The notes: generated from the sequence alone by a model not told the origin. A stretch of 64,000 nt of DNA from Caldisericia bacterium (GCA_017999835.1 JAGNLA010000008.1:12642-76641); one strand, 5' to 3'. Shown: positions 26,319-35,481, numbered from the stretch's first letter. Numbers and translations: made by a program.

Positions 26319-27358
26319 CACAGAACCTCCTTCATGTCTGGGGAGAGTCCCGTAAGGAACTCCGAAAGCAGGAGGGCACAATTTTTGGTGGTTTCAAGCT
26401 CGATGGTTTCAACCGGTTGATGGAGGTACCGAATAGGAACGCCAATGTCACCTGTCGGGCAACCTAATTCAGTTAGCCAGATGGCCTGAGACTCAGTGTA
26501 GGAATTTTTGTAGGCTGCAACCTCAGCCTTTACGTTGACCCTTGAGCCAGCCTCTTTGAGGTTTGAGATTATTTTGTCACTTGAGATGGGGGTTTTGGTG
26601 ATGTAGACATCCTTGCCAAAAGGCATATAGGTTGGCAAGCCTGAAGAGCCAAACTGGTCGGCAGGCAAGACATCGATAGCAATGGCAATGTCTGGTTTTA
26701 TTTGGGCAAAGGCGTGTCGTCCTCCGGATTGGTTGACCTCTTCCTGGCAGGTCGAGGCAAACACAACGTTGACGTTGAGTTGTGTTTTGACCAACCTCTT
26801 TGCAACTTCCAGCATCGTGACAAGCGCTATCTTGTCGTCTGCAGCATTGCAGGCGATCCTGTCGTTTTTGAGCTCGACAAACCTTTTTTTAAAATAAACC
26901 GCATCGCCGACTGAGACAAGTTCTTTGACTTTTTCACAGCTCATGCCAGTGTCAGCGTAGAGATGCTTGACTTCAAAAACCTTGTTTGCCGAAGCTGCCG
27001 TCTGAAGGTGTGGAGGTAGGATACCGATGATTGCCGGAACATCCTTTTTCCCCTTGATGAAAACCTCTTGTCCTGGGAGAACTCTTGGGTCGAGCTGGTT
27101 TGCCCAGTCAACGATTCTGATAAAGCCATCATCGGTAAACCCGGCAACAGCCACACCGACTTCATCGCCGTGACCAGAGATGAGAACAGTCTTTTTATTT
27201 TTGTCAGGTTTACCAAAGCTTGCATAGGCATTGCCATGCCCGTCAGTCCAGGTGTGTAACCCAATTTCCTTGGCTTTTTTTGTGAAAAGCTCTGCAATAT
27301 CATTTTCATGGCCCGAAGCGCTTGGACACATGACTAATTCTTTAAGCGTTTGTTTCAT
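26318..27358 (-). CDS. M42-family aminopeptidase
   Basis: 346-aa M42 paralogue with complete active-site motifs: ISGHGDEVGVAV, ACNAADDKIALVT, STCQEEVNQSGGRHA, AIDVLPADQFG and IRYLHQPVE. It lies between cca (17-nt overlap) and the next M42 gene (TGATG overlap), so the three M42 genes are made together. Likely cytosolic peptide degradation. The start ATG lies within the cca 3' end. Confidence 0.92.
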   Translation of the reverse strand: MKQTLKELVMCPSASGHENDIAELFTKKAKEIGLHTWTDGHGNAYASFGKPDKNKKTVLISGHGDEVGVAVAGFTDDGFIRIVDWANQLDPRVLPGQEVFIKGKKDVPAIIGILPPHLQTAASANKVFEVKHLYADTGMSCEKVKELVSVGDAVYFKKRFVELKNDRIACNAADDKIALVTMLEVAKRLVKTQLNVNVVFASTCQEEVNQSGGRHAFAQIKPDIAIAIDVLPADQFGSSGLPTYMPFGKDVYITKTPISSDKIISNLKEAGSRVNVKAEVAAYKNSYTESQAIWLTELGCPTGDIGVPIRYLHQPVETIELETTKNCALLLSEFLTGLSPDMKEVL

Positions 27359-28757
27359 CTGATGGTCTCCACGATTTTACAAAAGCCTTTGCCTGATCCT
27401 TGTTCTTTATCTCGCCTGTTGCCTGACCGTCAAGCATTGCGTCAATGATCTGACCAACAAGTGGTCCTGGCTCGATCTTGAGGATGCTCATGACTTCCTC
27501 GCCGGTAAGCATTGGTTTTGGTTTGCCAATTTTTATGGATTGGTCAATCATTGCCCTGACAAACTCATGATAGTTCTCAAGGCTGCCAAGTGGAAGCATT
27601 TCTGTGGCGTAAGCATCAGCAATACCAATAAGCAAACTCGGAATTGCCAGATTATCCAGGTCTCTAAAAAACCTGTATACAGCCCTTGGAGAAACTTCAT
27701 CGAGTTTGAGCAAGTTGTGCGGTCTCATATGATTTTCAACAAGCATTGACACAGCTTTGGTTTCCGCGCTTGAGAACTTGAACTCTGCCATTCTCTTTTC
27801 GATCATCTCAGCCCCAAGCTTGTCATGACCGATGAAATGGACTTCCTCGTCGTAAGTGATGGTTGCCGGCTTGCCAATGTCGTGAAGCAGGGCAGCAAGC
27901 TTGACAATGATAATCGTCTTGCGGTTCGAGGCTATGACCTTTGAGAGAACACTCCTTGCGTCATCGGCATACTGTCCGAGAACATCGTCAAGTTCCGTAA
28001 TAATGTCTTCGATGTACTTGTATGTCCACATCAGGTGCTCAGCAAGGCCAAGTGCGTGTGGTTTGTTCTGGATTATTGACGTAACAGCCGCAAATTCCGG
28101 GAACAATTTGCCAAGAAGACCTGTTCTCCAAAGTTCTTCTACCAGCTGGAACGAGTGGTCTGCTTCCATCATCCAGCAGATTTCGTCCCTTACGCGTTCT
28201 TTGGACGGCTTGCTTATAAGATGGCTGAGTTTTGTGATGAACCTGAGCGTGACAGGATCGATGGTGAAGTTCATGTCAGCTGCAATCCTGAAAGCACGGA
28301 TAAGCCTGAGTGGGTCTTCGATGAACCTGTCTTGGGATAGCGCCCTGACCAGTCCTTTTGACAAATCTTTGACTCCTCCCTGAGGATCAAGCAGGTCATT
28401 ATTACGAAGGATCAAACCTATCGAATTGATGGTGAAGTCACGAGACAGAAGGTCGTTTATGTGGTTCTCGTTGAGAGGAGTAATGTCAATATGAGCGTCA
28501 TCCTTGACCATTCTGTGGATGTCACGTGTCTCATCCAACAAAACGTGGGTGTAACCAGCCTTAACAAGATCGGCAACCAATTTTGCCGGATTTGGTGTGG
28601 CAATATCGATATCCTTTGGAGTTCTTCCAAGAAGGATATCCCTAATTGTGCCACCGACCATCATTGCTTCCGGGTGGAGTGCGACACCGGCAAAGTGCGT
28701 TTGGATGGTCTCTTTAGCCTTGCGAATCAATGCATCTTTTGGTAGAATGATATTCAC
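27342..28757 (-). CDS. cca: CCA tRNA nucleotidyltransferase with HD domain
   Basis: Adds or repairs the 3' CCA of tRNAs. The class II nucleotidyltransferase head has VGGTIRDILLGRTPKDIDIA and RDFTINSIGL, with the RRxR-like RLIRAFRIAADM segment; the C-terminal half has an HD phosphohydrolase domain (LAALLHDIGKP, HDKLGAEMI). 471 aa. The start is GTG (28757) with no RBS and a -10 box 7 nt upstream, so the mRNA is probably leaderless. The one tRNA in this window already encodes CCA, so the role there would be repair. First gene of the operon with three M42 peptidases, gcvT and transketolase. Confidence 0.93.
   Translation of the reverse strand: MNIILPKDALIRKAKETIQTHFAGVALHPEAMMVGGTIRDILLGRTPKDIDIATPNPAKLVADLVKAGYTHVLLDETRDIHRMVKDDAHIDITPLNENHINDLLSRDFTINSIGLILRNNDLLDPQGGVKDLSKGLVRALSQDRFIEDPLRLIRAFRIAADMNFTIDPVTLRFITKLSHLISKPSKERVRDEICWMMEADHSFQLVEELWRTGLLGKLFPEFAAVTSIIQNKPHALGLAEHLMWTYKYIEDIITELDDVLGQYADDARSVLSKVIASNRKTIIIVKLAALLHDIGKPATITYDEEVHFIGHDKLGAEMIEKRMAEFKFSSAETKAVSMLVENHMRPHNLLKLDEVSPRAVYRFFRDLDNLAIPSLLIGIADAYATEMLPLGSLENYHEFVRAMIDQSIKIGKPKPMLTGEEVMSILKIEPGPLVGQIIDAMLDGQATGEIKNKDQAKAFVKSWRPSDETNA
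28720..28748 (+). promoter_or_regulatory. Candidate promoter for yabE-ksgA-ispE
   Basis: TTGCGA (28720-28725), 17-nt spacer, TAGAAT (28743-28748), lying inside the start of cca on the other strand. It gives a leader of about 39 nt that includes GGAG at 28779-28782. Confidence 0.45.
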
Positions 28758-28764
28758 GAAACTG

Positions 28765-28792
28765 ATTTTACAGAAAATGGAGTTGTTTGCAA
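28765..28792 (-). promoter_or_regulatory. Promoter of cca, placed for a leaderless transcript
   Basis: Minus-strand TTGCAA (28787-28792), 16-nt spacer, TAAAAT (28765-28770), then exactly 7 nt to the GTG of cca. Confidence 0.65.
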
Positions 28793-28793
28793 A

Positions 28794-29798
28794 GTGCCAA
28801 ATAAGAACATAGGTTATGCAATAACAATTATTGCGGTTTTGACATTCTTTTTTGTTATTTCAATCATTTTTTCCAGTAAAGCTGTTGCCGTAAAAAATAA
28901 TGGAAACATAAATGTTTTGGTCACTTATCAAAAAACAATCTCAGGCTTGTTCGACGAGCTTGGCATTTCAGTCGGCATAAACGACAGAGTGGTCACCCAG
29001 CCCGGAGGCAGCGTTGTAAACGATCTGGACGGTCAGGTGAAATCAGGCATGCAAATCGAACACACCATCGCCATGCCATTCGTACTTGAATCAGACGGTG
29101 GCAGGAAAGAGCTCTTCGCCACAAAACAGAACGTTCGTGACATCGTGGCAAGGGAAGGTATAAAACTTGGTCCACTCGACAGAGTGGAGATGATGCCCGA
29201 CCCAGAGAATCCAAACAGGCTCATTTCAAAAGTCATCAGGGTTGAACACAAATTGGTCAAGACAAAAACCAGAATACCGTACGAAATCACTTACACTCCA
29301 AGCGCCCAGGTCGAGCGAGGAAACGTCGTCGTCTGGAAACCAGGCACAGGTGGTGAGCGTGAGGACACATATAGACAGGTTTTCGAGAATGGAAAACTGA
29401 AATCATCAACTTTTGTATCAAGCAGAATTTCTAAAAAACCGATCTCAGAAGAACAAGTAATCGGCGAAGGCGAGATCCCAGGCGGAGCTCTCGAGGTCTA
29501 CACCATGGACTCAACCGCCTACTCACCAACCGTTGAAGAATGCGATGGCGACCCATGGACAACAGCCACAGGCATGAAATCCGGTTATGGAGTAGTAGCT
29601 GTAGATCCACACTTCATCCCTTATCACACAAAGCTTTACATCGAAGGATACGGTTACGCGATCGCTGGCGATTGCGGATCTGCAATCCAGGTAAACAGAA
29701 TTGACGTATTTTTCTACAGGAAAGAGGAGGCTTTCAGGTGGGGGAGAAGGAAGGTTAGAGTCTATGTACTTGAATGGCCTAAAGGGGCTAAAAGATGA
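28794..29798 (+). CDS. YabE-like cell-wall protein: DUF348, G5 and 3D domains
   Basis: 334 aa with an N-terminal membrane anchor or signal (about 6-30). Two DUF348-type repeats follow (INVLVTYQKTISGLFDELGI and ATKQNVRDIVAREGI), then a G5 domain (about 150-220) and a C-terminal 3D domain (YSPTVEECDGDPWTTATG, VVAVDPHFIPYHTKLYIEGYG, IAGDCGSAIQVNRIDVFF) with its catalytic-type aspartates. It is related to the resuscitation-promoting-factor-like YabE/YuiC family and probably cleaves or binds peptidoglycan outside the membrane. GTG start; GGAG lies 11 nt upstream, a long spacing. The C-terminus overlaps ksgA by 35 nt. The yabE-ksgA-ispE order matches Bacillus, but rnmV is missing. Confidence 0.85.
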   Translation: MPNKNIGYAITIIAVLTFFFVISIIFSSKAVAVKNNGNINVLVTYQKTISGLFDELGISVGINDRVVTQPGGSVVNDLDGQVKSGMQIEHTIAMPFVLESDGGRKELFATKQNVRDIVAREGIKLGPLDRVEMMPDPENPNRLISKVIRVEHKLVKTKTRIPYEITYTPSAQVERGNVVVWKPGTGGEREDTYRQVFENGKLKSSTFVSSRISKKPISEEQVIGEGEIPGGALEVYTMDSTAYSPTVEECDGDPWTTATGMKSGYGVVAVDPHFIPYHTKLYIEGYGYAIAGDCGSAIQVNRIDVFFYRKEEAFRWGRRKVRVYVLEWPKGAKR

Positions 29799-30588
29799 TC
29801 TTGCCCGATATGAGATAAGGCTCAAAAGAAATCTCGGCCAGAACTTCCTTCACGACAAAAAAGTACTCGACCGCATCGTGCTTGAAACTGGCCTCGACTC
29901 AACAGACTGGGTGCTTGAAATCGGTGCAGGAGTCGGTTGCCTGACAACCATACTCGCACAGGTTTGCCACGAGGTCACAGCCGTTGAAATTGACACCAAT
30001 CTGAGAGCCCTGCTCCAGAAAAATACTGAATTGTTAAAAAATGTCAGGCTGCTTTTTACCGACATCAGAGAACACAACATTGGTTCATCAAAACCAACCA
30101 AGGTTTATGGCAACCTTCCATACTATTGCGCCTCTGCGATCATCAGGCAATGGGCTGAGCAGGCGCCAAACGCTCCTGCATATTTTATGCTTCCGTCGGA
30201 GATAATGGATCACGTTGAGGCAGCCCCGGGAACAAAGAATTACACCGCTTTCTCAGTCTATGCCCAATATGCTTTCACAGCCAGAAAGCTTTTTGAGGTT
30301 CACCCTTCATCATTCTACCCAAAACCAGATGTCGGGTCTGATTTTGCCGAGTTTTCGACAGGCAAAACCCCGAGGATGTCGCCTGAAAAGGAAAACCATT
30401 TTATCAAAGTTGTTGAGGGAGCTTTCTACAACAGAAGAAAAACTCTTTCGAATTCACTGGTCGAGGCAGGGTTCGACTCTGACGAAGTCAATTCAGCGTT
30501 GGTGTTCCTTGGTTTGGACAAAAACATTCGCGGAGAGGTTTTGGGACTAGAGGAGTTCAAACGCCTTGCAGGCTTCATTCCGATGTAG
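29764..30588 (+). CDS. ksgA: 16S rRNA (adenine1518/1519-N6)-dimethyltransferase KsgA
   Basis: Dimethylates two adenines of 16S helix 45. It has LGQNFLHDKKVLDRIV, the SAM motif VLEIGAGVGCLT, the acidic VEID, and catalytic NLPYY (YGNLPYYCASAII). ATG 29764 is chosen with AAGGAAGG upstream; the open frame starts at 29701. Product 274 aa. The C-terminal domain looks shortened or divergent (FSTGKTPRMSPEK). It overlaps both yabE and ispE. Confidence 0.92.
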   Translation: MYLNGLKGLKDDLARYEIRLKRNLGQNFLHDKKVLDRIVLETGLDSTDWVLEIGAGVGCLTTILAQVCHEVTAVEIDTNLRALLQKNTELLKNVRLLFTDIREHNIGSSKPTKVYGNLPYYCASAIIRQWAEQAPNAPAYFMLPSEIMDHVEAAPGTKNYTAFSVYAQYAFTARKLFEVHPSSFYPKPDVGSDFAEFSTGKTPRMSPEKENHFIKVVEGAFYNRRKTLSNSLVEAGFDSDEVNSALVFLGLDKNIRGEVLGLEEFKRLAGFIPM

Positions 30589-31369
30589 CGCAAAAATCAA
30601 CTGGGATCTCTACATCACAGGCTTGCTCGAAAACGGTTTCCACGCCCTGGATTCAATAGTTGCACCAATAGATTTGTTCGACGACATCGATATATGCATC
30701 TCTAATGGATCAGGAATTGAAGTTTTGTGCGATATTTCTCCAGGTCAAAACAATCTCGCCTGGAAAGCGGCAGACAGATTCCTAAACCATGTTGGCCGCA
30801 ACCATAAAATTGTGATCAAGATCACAAAGGGGATCCCTTCTGGCGCAGGTTTGGGCGGCGGATCATCCGACGCTGCATGCGTTATTAAAAGCTTGAACGA
30901 GATGTTAAACTGCAAACTTGATAGAGAAAAACTCAAAAATATAGCCGAGACAATCGGTTCAGACGTGCCATGCTTCATTCATGATGGTTGGCGTAGAATG
31001 ACTGGAAGGGGAGAAATAGTTGAGGACTTTACAGCTCCCAATAAACATATTGCGTTAGCAATACCAGATAAGCCAGTTTCTACCGCACTGTCCTACAAAA
31101 AGTTCGATGAAAACCCGGAATTTTTAAAACCAAGAAAAGACAGGTTGGAAAATCCGTTTAACGCTCTGGAAGAGGCCTCCATATCAATCGTACCAGAAAT
31201 AAAAGAAGTTCTTGAGTTGCTTTCATCGACTGGTGCAAAACCATGTCGTATGACCGGCTCAGGATCCGCATGTTTTGGTGTTTATGAAACAAAAAAACAG
31301 GCCGACACGGCCTGTCTCCAGATGCAATCATCAAAACTCAAAGTTTTCAGTCTCAGTGCGGGCTTTTAA
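30566..31369 (+). CDS. ispE: 4-diphosphocytidyl-2-C-methyl-D-erythritol kinase IspE
   Basis: GHMP kinase of the non-mevalonate isoprenoid pathway, phosphorylating CDP-methylerythritol. SAKINWDLYITGLLENGFHALDS is the expected N-terminus; the ATP loop is IPSGAGLGGGSSDAACVI; CRMTGSGSACFGVY is the C-terminal motif. It starts at TTG 30566 inside ksgA, with GAGGAG about 9 nt upstream; no ATG is available before the conserved motif. 267 aa. The 3' end overlaps the converging gene by 17 nt. Confidence 0.9.
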   Translation: MQASFRCSAKINWDLYITGLLENGFHALDSIVAPIDLFDDIDICISNGSGIEVLCDISPGQNNLAWKAADRFLNHVGRNHKIVIKITKGIPSGAGLGGGSSDAACVIKSLNEMLNCKLDREKLKNIAETIGSDVPCFIHDGWRRMTGRGEIVEDFTAPNKHIALAIPDKPVSTALSYKKFDENPEFLKPRKDRLENPFNALEEASISIVPEIKEVLELLSSTGAKPCRMTGSGSACFGVYETKKQADTACLQMQSSKLKVFSLSAGF

Positions 31370-32249
31370 ACCTTGCTATCTCTTTGCTCATTTTTTCTGT
31401 CAACAATCGTAATGTTCGTCTTGGAAAATTTATTGTCAGAGCGTTTTCAAGATTTGTACACAGTGCTTCGATACTCTGCATATCGTTGCCCGCCTCGGCA
31501 AGGGCATTGTCAAAATCAATACTTTTTGCTTTGAGTTCTTCCCTGGCAATTTGTGTGAGAGACTCCTTAAGCATGTTGATTGACTTTATCTTTGGAAAGC
31601 TGATTCCAAACTCAAGTGTGGCTAGCGACGAGAATAGGTTTTCAGGTGTTTCGTAGATATCCAATGAACATGTTGGTTCACCCATCAAGGCCATGGCCTT
31701 GGCCATGTCCTGGGTCACAGGAGCTTCATTAATCGGGAACCTGTCACTTATTTCTCCAAAACTGCAGTCAAGCAGCATGCCATGGTGAACAAACAACAAA
31801 ACACTGTCAGACCAAGTATTTATGAATATACAACCTGAAAATTCCTCCTCCACCATTCGGTTGAAAAGCTCATCCACAATGAGCATCCTTGGAGAGAAAT
31901 TTCTAAAAACAGGGTACTGGGATAGCAAACCAGAAAAACATGCCAGAACATCCTGATGCATCGATCGGATTTTGTAGATGTCGCCTGACACCTGCGCCTG
32001 ATCCTTTTCCGCCATTTCTACGGCATCTTTGCCAAAATAAAGATGGTTTGTTGATTGATAGGTTATTATCAACGGTCTTCCTCGATACACCAAAGAGCCA
32101 AATCTTGATGTTGGAAAAGTTGCCTCGAGAATGCCTGAAAACATCTGAGTTCTTACCGTATAAAGCGCATCTTTGGGGTCACTGGCATATTCCGTTCCAA
32201 GAGATTTTGGTTGAGAGCCTTGCGGAAAGTTCAGGTATATGTCAATCAT
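31353..32249 (-). CDS. Uncharacterised protein co-encoded with a receiver domain
   Basis: 298 aa, no signal peptide or membrane segment, not recognised. The first half is mixed alpha/beta, with a hydrophobic CIFINTWSDSVLLFVHHGMLLDCSFG stretch reminiscent of DUF4388/roadblock-like sheets. The last 100 residues are helical. ATG 32249 with GGGGGA just upstream is preferred over TTG/ATG options at 32261. It overlaps the receiver gene by 8 nt, so the two proteins probably act together. No function is claimed. Confidence 0.65.
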   Translation of the reverse strand: MIDIYLNFPQGSQPKSLGTEYASDPKDALYTVRTQMFSGILEATFPTSRFGSLVYRGRPLIITYQSTNHLYFGKDAVEMAEKDQAQVSGDIYKIRSMHQDVLACFSGLLSQYPVFRNFSPRMLIVDELFNRMVEEEFSGCIFINTWSDSVLLFVHHGMLLDCSFGEISDRFPINEAPVTQDMAKAMALMGEPTCSLDIYETPENLFSSLATLEFGISFPKIKSINMLKESLTQIAREELKAKSIDFDNALAEAGNDMQSIEALCTNLENALTINFPRRTLRLLTEKMSKEIARFKSPH

Positions 32250-32631
32250 TGTTTCCCCCACGCAGATTTTCTTTCACCACTTCAAGAAGTCTCTTTGGTG
32301 CAAATGGCCTGTTAAGGTAGGCTTCAACACCAAACGATTTGGTGATCAGCTTTGTGATTCCCTGCTGAGGAGAGCAGACGACAACAATTGGAATTTTCGA
32401 TGTGTTCAAGTTTGTTCTGAGCCTGTTGATGACCTCGAAACCATCCGTCTCTGGAAGGACAAGATCCAAAATTAAAAGAGACGGGGTTCCAAGTTCAAGC
32501 TTCTTGAAGACCTCATCGCCTGTCATACATGACAGGATAACAAAACCTTCGGCATAGAGTGGCTCAAGAGCTGCAAAGACCGCCTTTTTGGCTTCATTGT
32601 TTTCTTGAGCTACAATAATCAGCTTGCCCAT
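32242..32631 (-). CDS. Stand-alone receiver (CheY-like) domain, degenerate
   Basis: 129-aa single receiver domain. The phospho-acceptor position D56 is kept (LLILDLVLPETDG) and so is the Thr/Ser position (VVVCSPQ). The N-terminal acidic pair is Ala8-Gln9 (IIVAQEN) and the conserved Lys is Arg108 (YLNRPFAPK). Without the acidic pair, Mg-dependent phosphorylation is doubtful, so it may be a pseudo-receiver or be controlled by binding. GGAGG precedes the ATG. It lies 46 nt downstream of secF with no terminator visible. Confidence 0.85.
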   Translation of the reverse strand: MGKLIIVAQENNEAKKAVFAALEPLYAEGFVILSCMTGDEVFKKLELGTPSLLILDLVLPETDGFEVINRLRTNLNTSKIPIVVVCSPQQGITKLITKSFGVEAYLNRPFAPKRLLEVVKENLRGGNND

Positions 32632-32677
32632 TCGAAACCTCCGTCTCGTTTGAGTAGTTTTTTATGCTTTTACTGTA

Positions 32678-34090
32678 CTATCTTCTTCTCTTTGATGAGC
32701 CTTTCCTCTTTGATGGAGGTGGACCCTTGCGGTACGACTGTATGTCAGAAGCTGATGCGTTCTGGTTTGGCTGGATTGTAGTCGAAATAGATGCGGTTGA
32801 GGTTGCAGTGGCGACAAGAATCGGGGCTTCGGTTTTCTTTCCAGACTTGAGCTCTGCGTTCTTCCAGATAACAAGAAGTGGAGCAGCGATATAGATTGAT
32901 GACCATGTACCAGCAAGTAAGCCGACAAAGAAAATGAGCGTGAAGTCGAGAATTGAACTGCCACCAAAAATCAACAGAATGATAATGCCGATAAGCGTGG
33001 TTGTACCAGTGTTGATTGACCTGATGTATGTTTCGGTGATTGATTCGTTTATCATTGCTGCGTATGTCATCTTGCCAACATAGTATCTGGAGTTTTCTCT
33101 GACTCTGTCCATGATTACGACAGTGTCTTGCACGTCATAGGAGATAATAGCCAGCAAGGCAGCGACAGCCGGTGAGTTGATTTCGACGTTTGTGATTGCC
33201 AGCACACCAAAAACAAGGAGTGCGTCGTGGATAAGGCATACGATTGCTGAAACGGCAGCTCTTGGCTGGAATCTGAACGAGATGTAGATGAAGATGATGC
33301 CAAGTGCAACAAGAAGAGCAAGAACCATTTTGTTCTTGAGTTCCTGACCAACAACTGGGCCAATGGTGTCAACACTAAATTTGTTTTTGTCGATTTCGCC
33401 GAAGTTTTCCTTCTTTGAAAGATCGGCAAGCACTGCCTGTCTTTTTGCTTCAGAGGCTTCCTGGGTGCGGACGAGGATTGCATTTGCCCATGTCTTGCCC
33501 GATTCAGCTTCAGCAACATTTCTCTGAACCTGGAGAGTATTGATTGGAACACCATTCTGGGCAAAGATTATTCTTACTTTTTCGAGAACCTTTTCGTCGC
33601 TCATTGGTTCGCCATTGTCTTTGAAGTTATCTTTGAAGGCGATATTCATGATGGTTCCACCGGTGAAGTCAAGACCCCAGTTGAACGGCTGACCCGGGAT
33701 TTTTATTGTTGAGTTGGATGAGTTGTCAACTGGACCAAACTTTTCCTGGAGCGAAGCAGTAATTTTTGCTGCTGCGTCAGATGAGATTTCGTTTGCCTGA
33801 ATGTTGACTCTCTGGTTTGCCTTGAAATCGCCTGTTGCATCCAAAACATTTACATTGATGTTGTCAAGCTTGTTTGCAAGGGCAATTTGGGAAGCTTCTG
33901 AGATAATCTTACTTGCTTCCTCTTTGGCCGGTTCTTTGAAGATAATCTTGAGTTCGCTAGCAGATGATCCTGATGCAATCCAACGAATTCCGACAATAAG
34001 TGTTGAAAGGACGATGATCGCCACAAAAGCGAGGACGAGCCATCTCAGCTTGCCGATGATATCCCATTTTCTTGGATTCCAGATAATCAT
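32678..34090 (-). CDS. secF: Protein translocase subunit SecF with an enlarged first extracytoplasmic region
   Basis: 470 aa, against about 300 usual. After TM1 (about 15-35), residues 36-135 form an extra polar alpha/beta segment before the conserved WGLDFTGGTIMNI. The six-TM core (FRFQPRAAVSAIVCLIHDALLV, ISYDVQDTVVIMDRVREN, TGTTTLIGIIILLIFGG) is intact. A basic Ser/Lys/Arg-rich tail follows. Together with SecD it uses the proton gradient to assist SecYEG export. ATGA overlap with secD; RBS GGAGG. Confidence 0.92.
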   Translation of the reverse strand: MIIWNPRKWDIIGKLRWLVLAFVAIIVLSTLIVGIRWIASGSSASELKIIFKEPAKEEASKIISEASQIALANKLDNINVNVLDATGDFKANQRVNIQANEISSDAAAKITASLQEKFGPVDNSSNSTIKIPGQPFNWGLDFTGGTIMNIAFKDNFKDNGEPMSDEKVLEKVRIIFAQNGVPINTLQVQRNVAEAESGKTWANAILVRTQEASEAKRQAVLADLSKKENFGEIDKNKFSVDTIGPVVGQELKNKMVLALLVALGIIFIYISFRFQPRAAVSAIVCLIHDALLVFGVLAITNVEINSPAVAALLAIISYDVQDTVVIMDRVRENSRYYVGKMTYAAMINESITETYIRSINTGTTTLIGIIILLIFGGSSILDFTLIFFVGLLAGTWSSIYIAAPLLVIWKNAELKSGKKTEAPILVATATSTASISTTIQPNQNASASDIQSYRKGPPPSKRKGSSKRRR

Positions 34091-35445
34091 TTTGCACCTC
34101 CACCAATTGATGATGAACCAAACATGAAGGCATAGAATGCTGAACCTGGTTCTGGATTAACAAACTTTACGAGCATGTCCATGATGAACCTGGTTACAAA
34201 TACTGCCGTGAAGAATGAGGCCACAATGCCAAGGATAAGCGTTACTGCGAAACCTTTTACTGCTCCTGTGCCCATGAAGTAGAGAACCACACCACCAATG
34301 AGAGTGGCAAGGTTGGAGTCGATAACTGTTCTGAGAGCTTTGGAGAAACCATTTGCTGTTGAGGTGGCTTCTGTCTTGCCATCCCTAAGTTCTTCCTTGA
34401 TTCTTTCAAAGATAAGAACGTTGGAGTCTACGGCAGATCCCAAGGATAAGATTGCACCTGCGATTGCCGGCAGTGAGAATACTGCTCCGACGAGCAACAG
34501 GAATGCCATGTAAACACAAACAAAAATGGCAAGGCAAACTATAGAAATGAGACCAAGTCCACGATAGATGGCAAACATCCAGACAGCTACGAATGCAACT
34601 GCAAGGATGGCTGCAAGCTGAACGTTAGAAACCGTATCCTGACCGAGTGTTGCACCGACGACTTTGAGTTCTGCCGGGTTCGGGTCAAGTTTGATTGGGA
34701 GCGCGCCGCCGTTGATGAGAAGGGCGTTTGTTGTTGCCCATTCTCTCTGGGCTGCTGGATCGTCTGACTGGCCACCGCTTGTGATGATACCTTTGCCGTC
34801 AGTGATTGCGTTTTCGACGTTCGGGTTCATGATCATCTTTTCATCAAGGTAGATGGCTATCGGATCATGGTTCTTTGCTGCTTCTTCTGTTGCATTCTTG
34901 AACTTTACAGCACCTTCGTCTTTGAGTTCAAACTGTATGTGCCATTCGCTGCCAATTCCACTTGAAGAAGCGCCATAAACGGCAGTTGCTGACTTAAGAT
35001 CACTGCCAGAAACAACGACATTACCGTTCTTGTCCTTGAATTGCAGGAGAGCTGTCTTTCCGACAATGGCAAGAGCCTGGTCAACATCCTGGTAACCAGG
35101 GATGTCAACGATGATTCTCTTGAGATTGCCCTGACGCTGGATGACTGTTTCAGAGACGCCAAGTTGGTTTACACGGTTCTCAAGAACATTGATAGTGCTT
35201 TCAATTGATTCGTCAGTTACCGGGGCTTCTTTCGTATCCACGGCATCCAAAACAATGTGAACACCACCACGGAGATCGAGACCCAGCCTGTACGGGAACA
35301 TAGGTTCGTCTATCTCTTTGGACATGTTGTTCTTGTCCATGACTGTCCTGGTCGTTGTCAAAGTTGACGGGAAAAACGCAATGAGCACCGAGACAAAGAC
35401 AATCAGAACGATAAAGACTAATTTAGTAATATCGTTTCCTTTCAT
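34087..35445 (-). CDS. secD: Protein translocase subunit SecD
   Basis: 452 aa with TM1, FPYRLGLDLRGGVHIVLD, the P1 domain (VINVLENRVNQLGVSE-like region, IIVDIPGYQDVDQAL), GGALPIKL, and the C-terminal TM bundle (GSAVDSNVLIFERIKEEL). It is normally located beside secF, as here. The promoter at 35482-35511 and RBS AAGGTG precede it. No yajC is present nearby. Confidence 0.95.
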   Translation of the reverse strand: MKGNDITKLVFIVLIVFVSVLIAFFPSTLTTTRTVMDKNNMSKEIDEPMFPYRLGLDLRGGVHIVLDAVDTKEAPVTDESIESTINVLENRVNQLGVSETVIQRQGNLKRIIVDIPGYQDVDQALAIVGKTALLQFKDKNGNVVVSGSDLKSATAVYGASSSGIGSEWHIQFELKDEGAVKFKNATEEAAKNHDPIAIYLDEKMIMNPNVENAITDGKGIITSGGQSDDPAAQREWATTNALLINGGALPIKLDPNPAELKVVGATLGQDTVSNVQLAAILAVAFVAVWMFAIYRGLGLISIVCLAIFVCVYMAFLLLVGAVFSLPAIAGAILSLGSAVDSNVLIFERIKEELRDGKTEATSTANGFSKALRTVIDSNLATLIGGVVLYFMGTGAVKGFAVTLILGIVASFFTAVFVTRFIMDMLVKFVNPEPGSAFYAFMFGSSSIGGGAK

Positions 35446-35481
35446 TCCACACCTTCCAAATTGATTAAAAACAACTTACAG

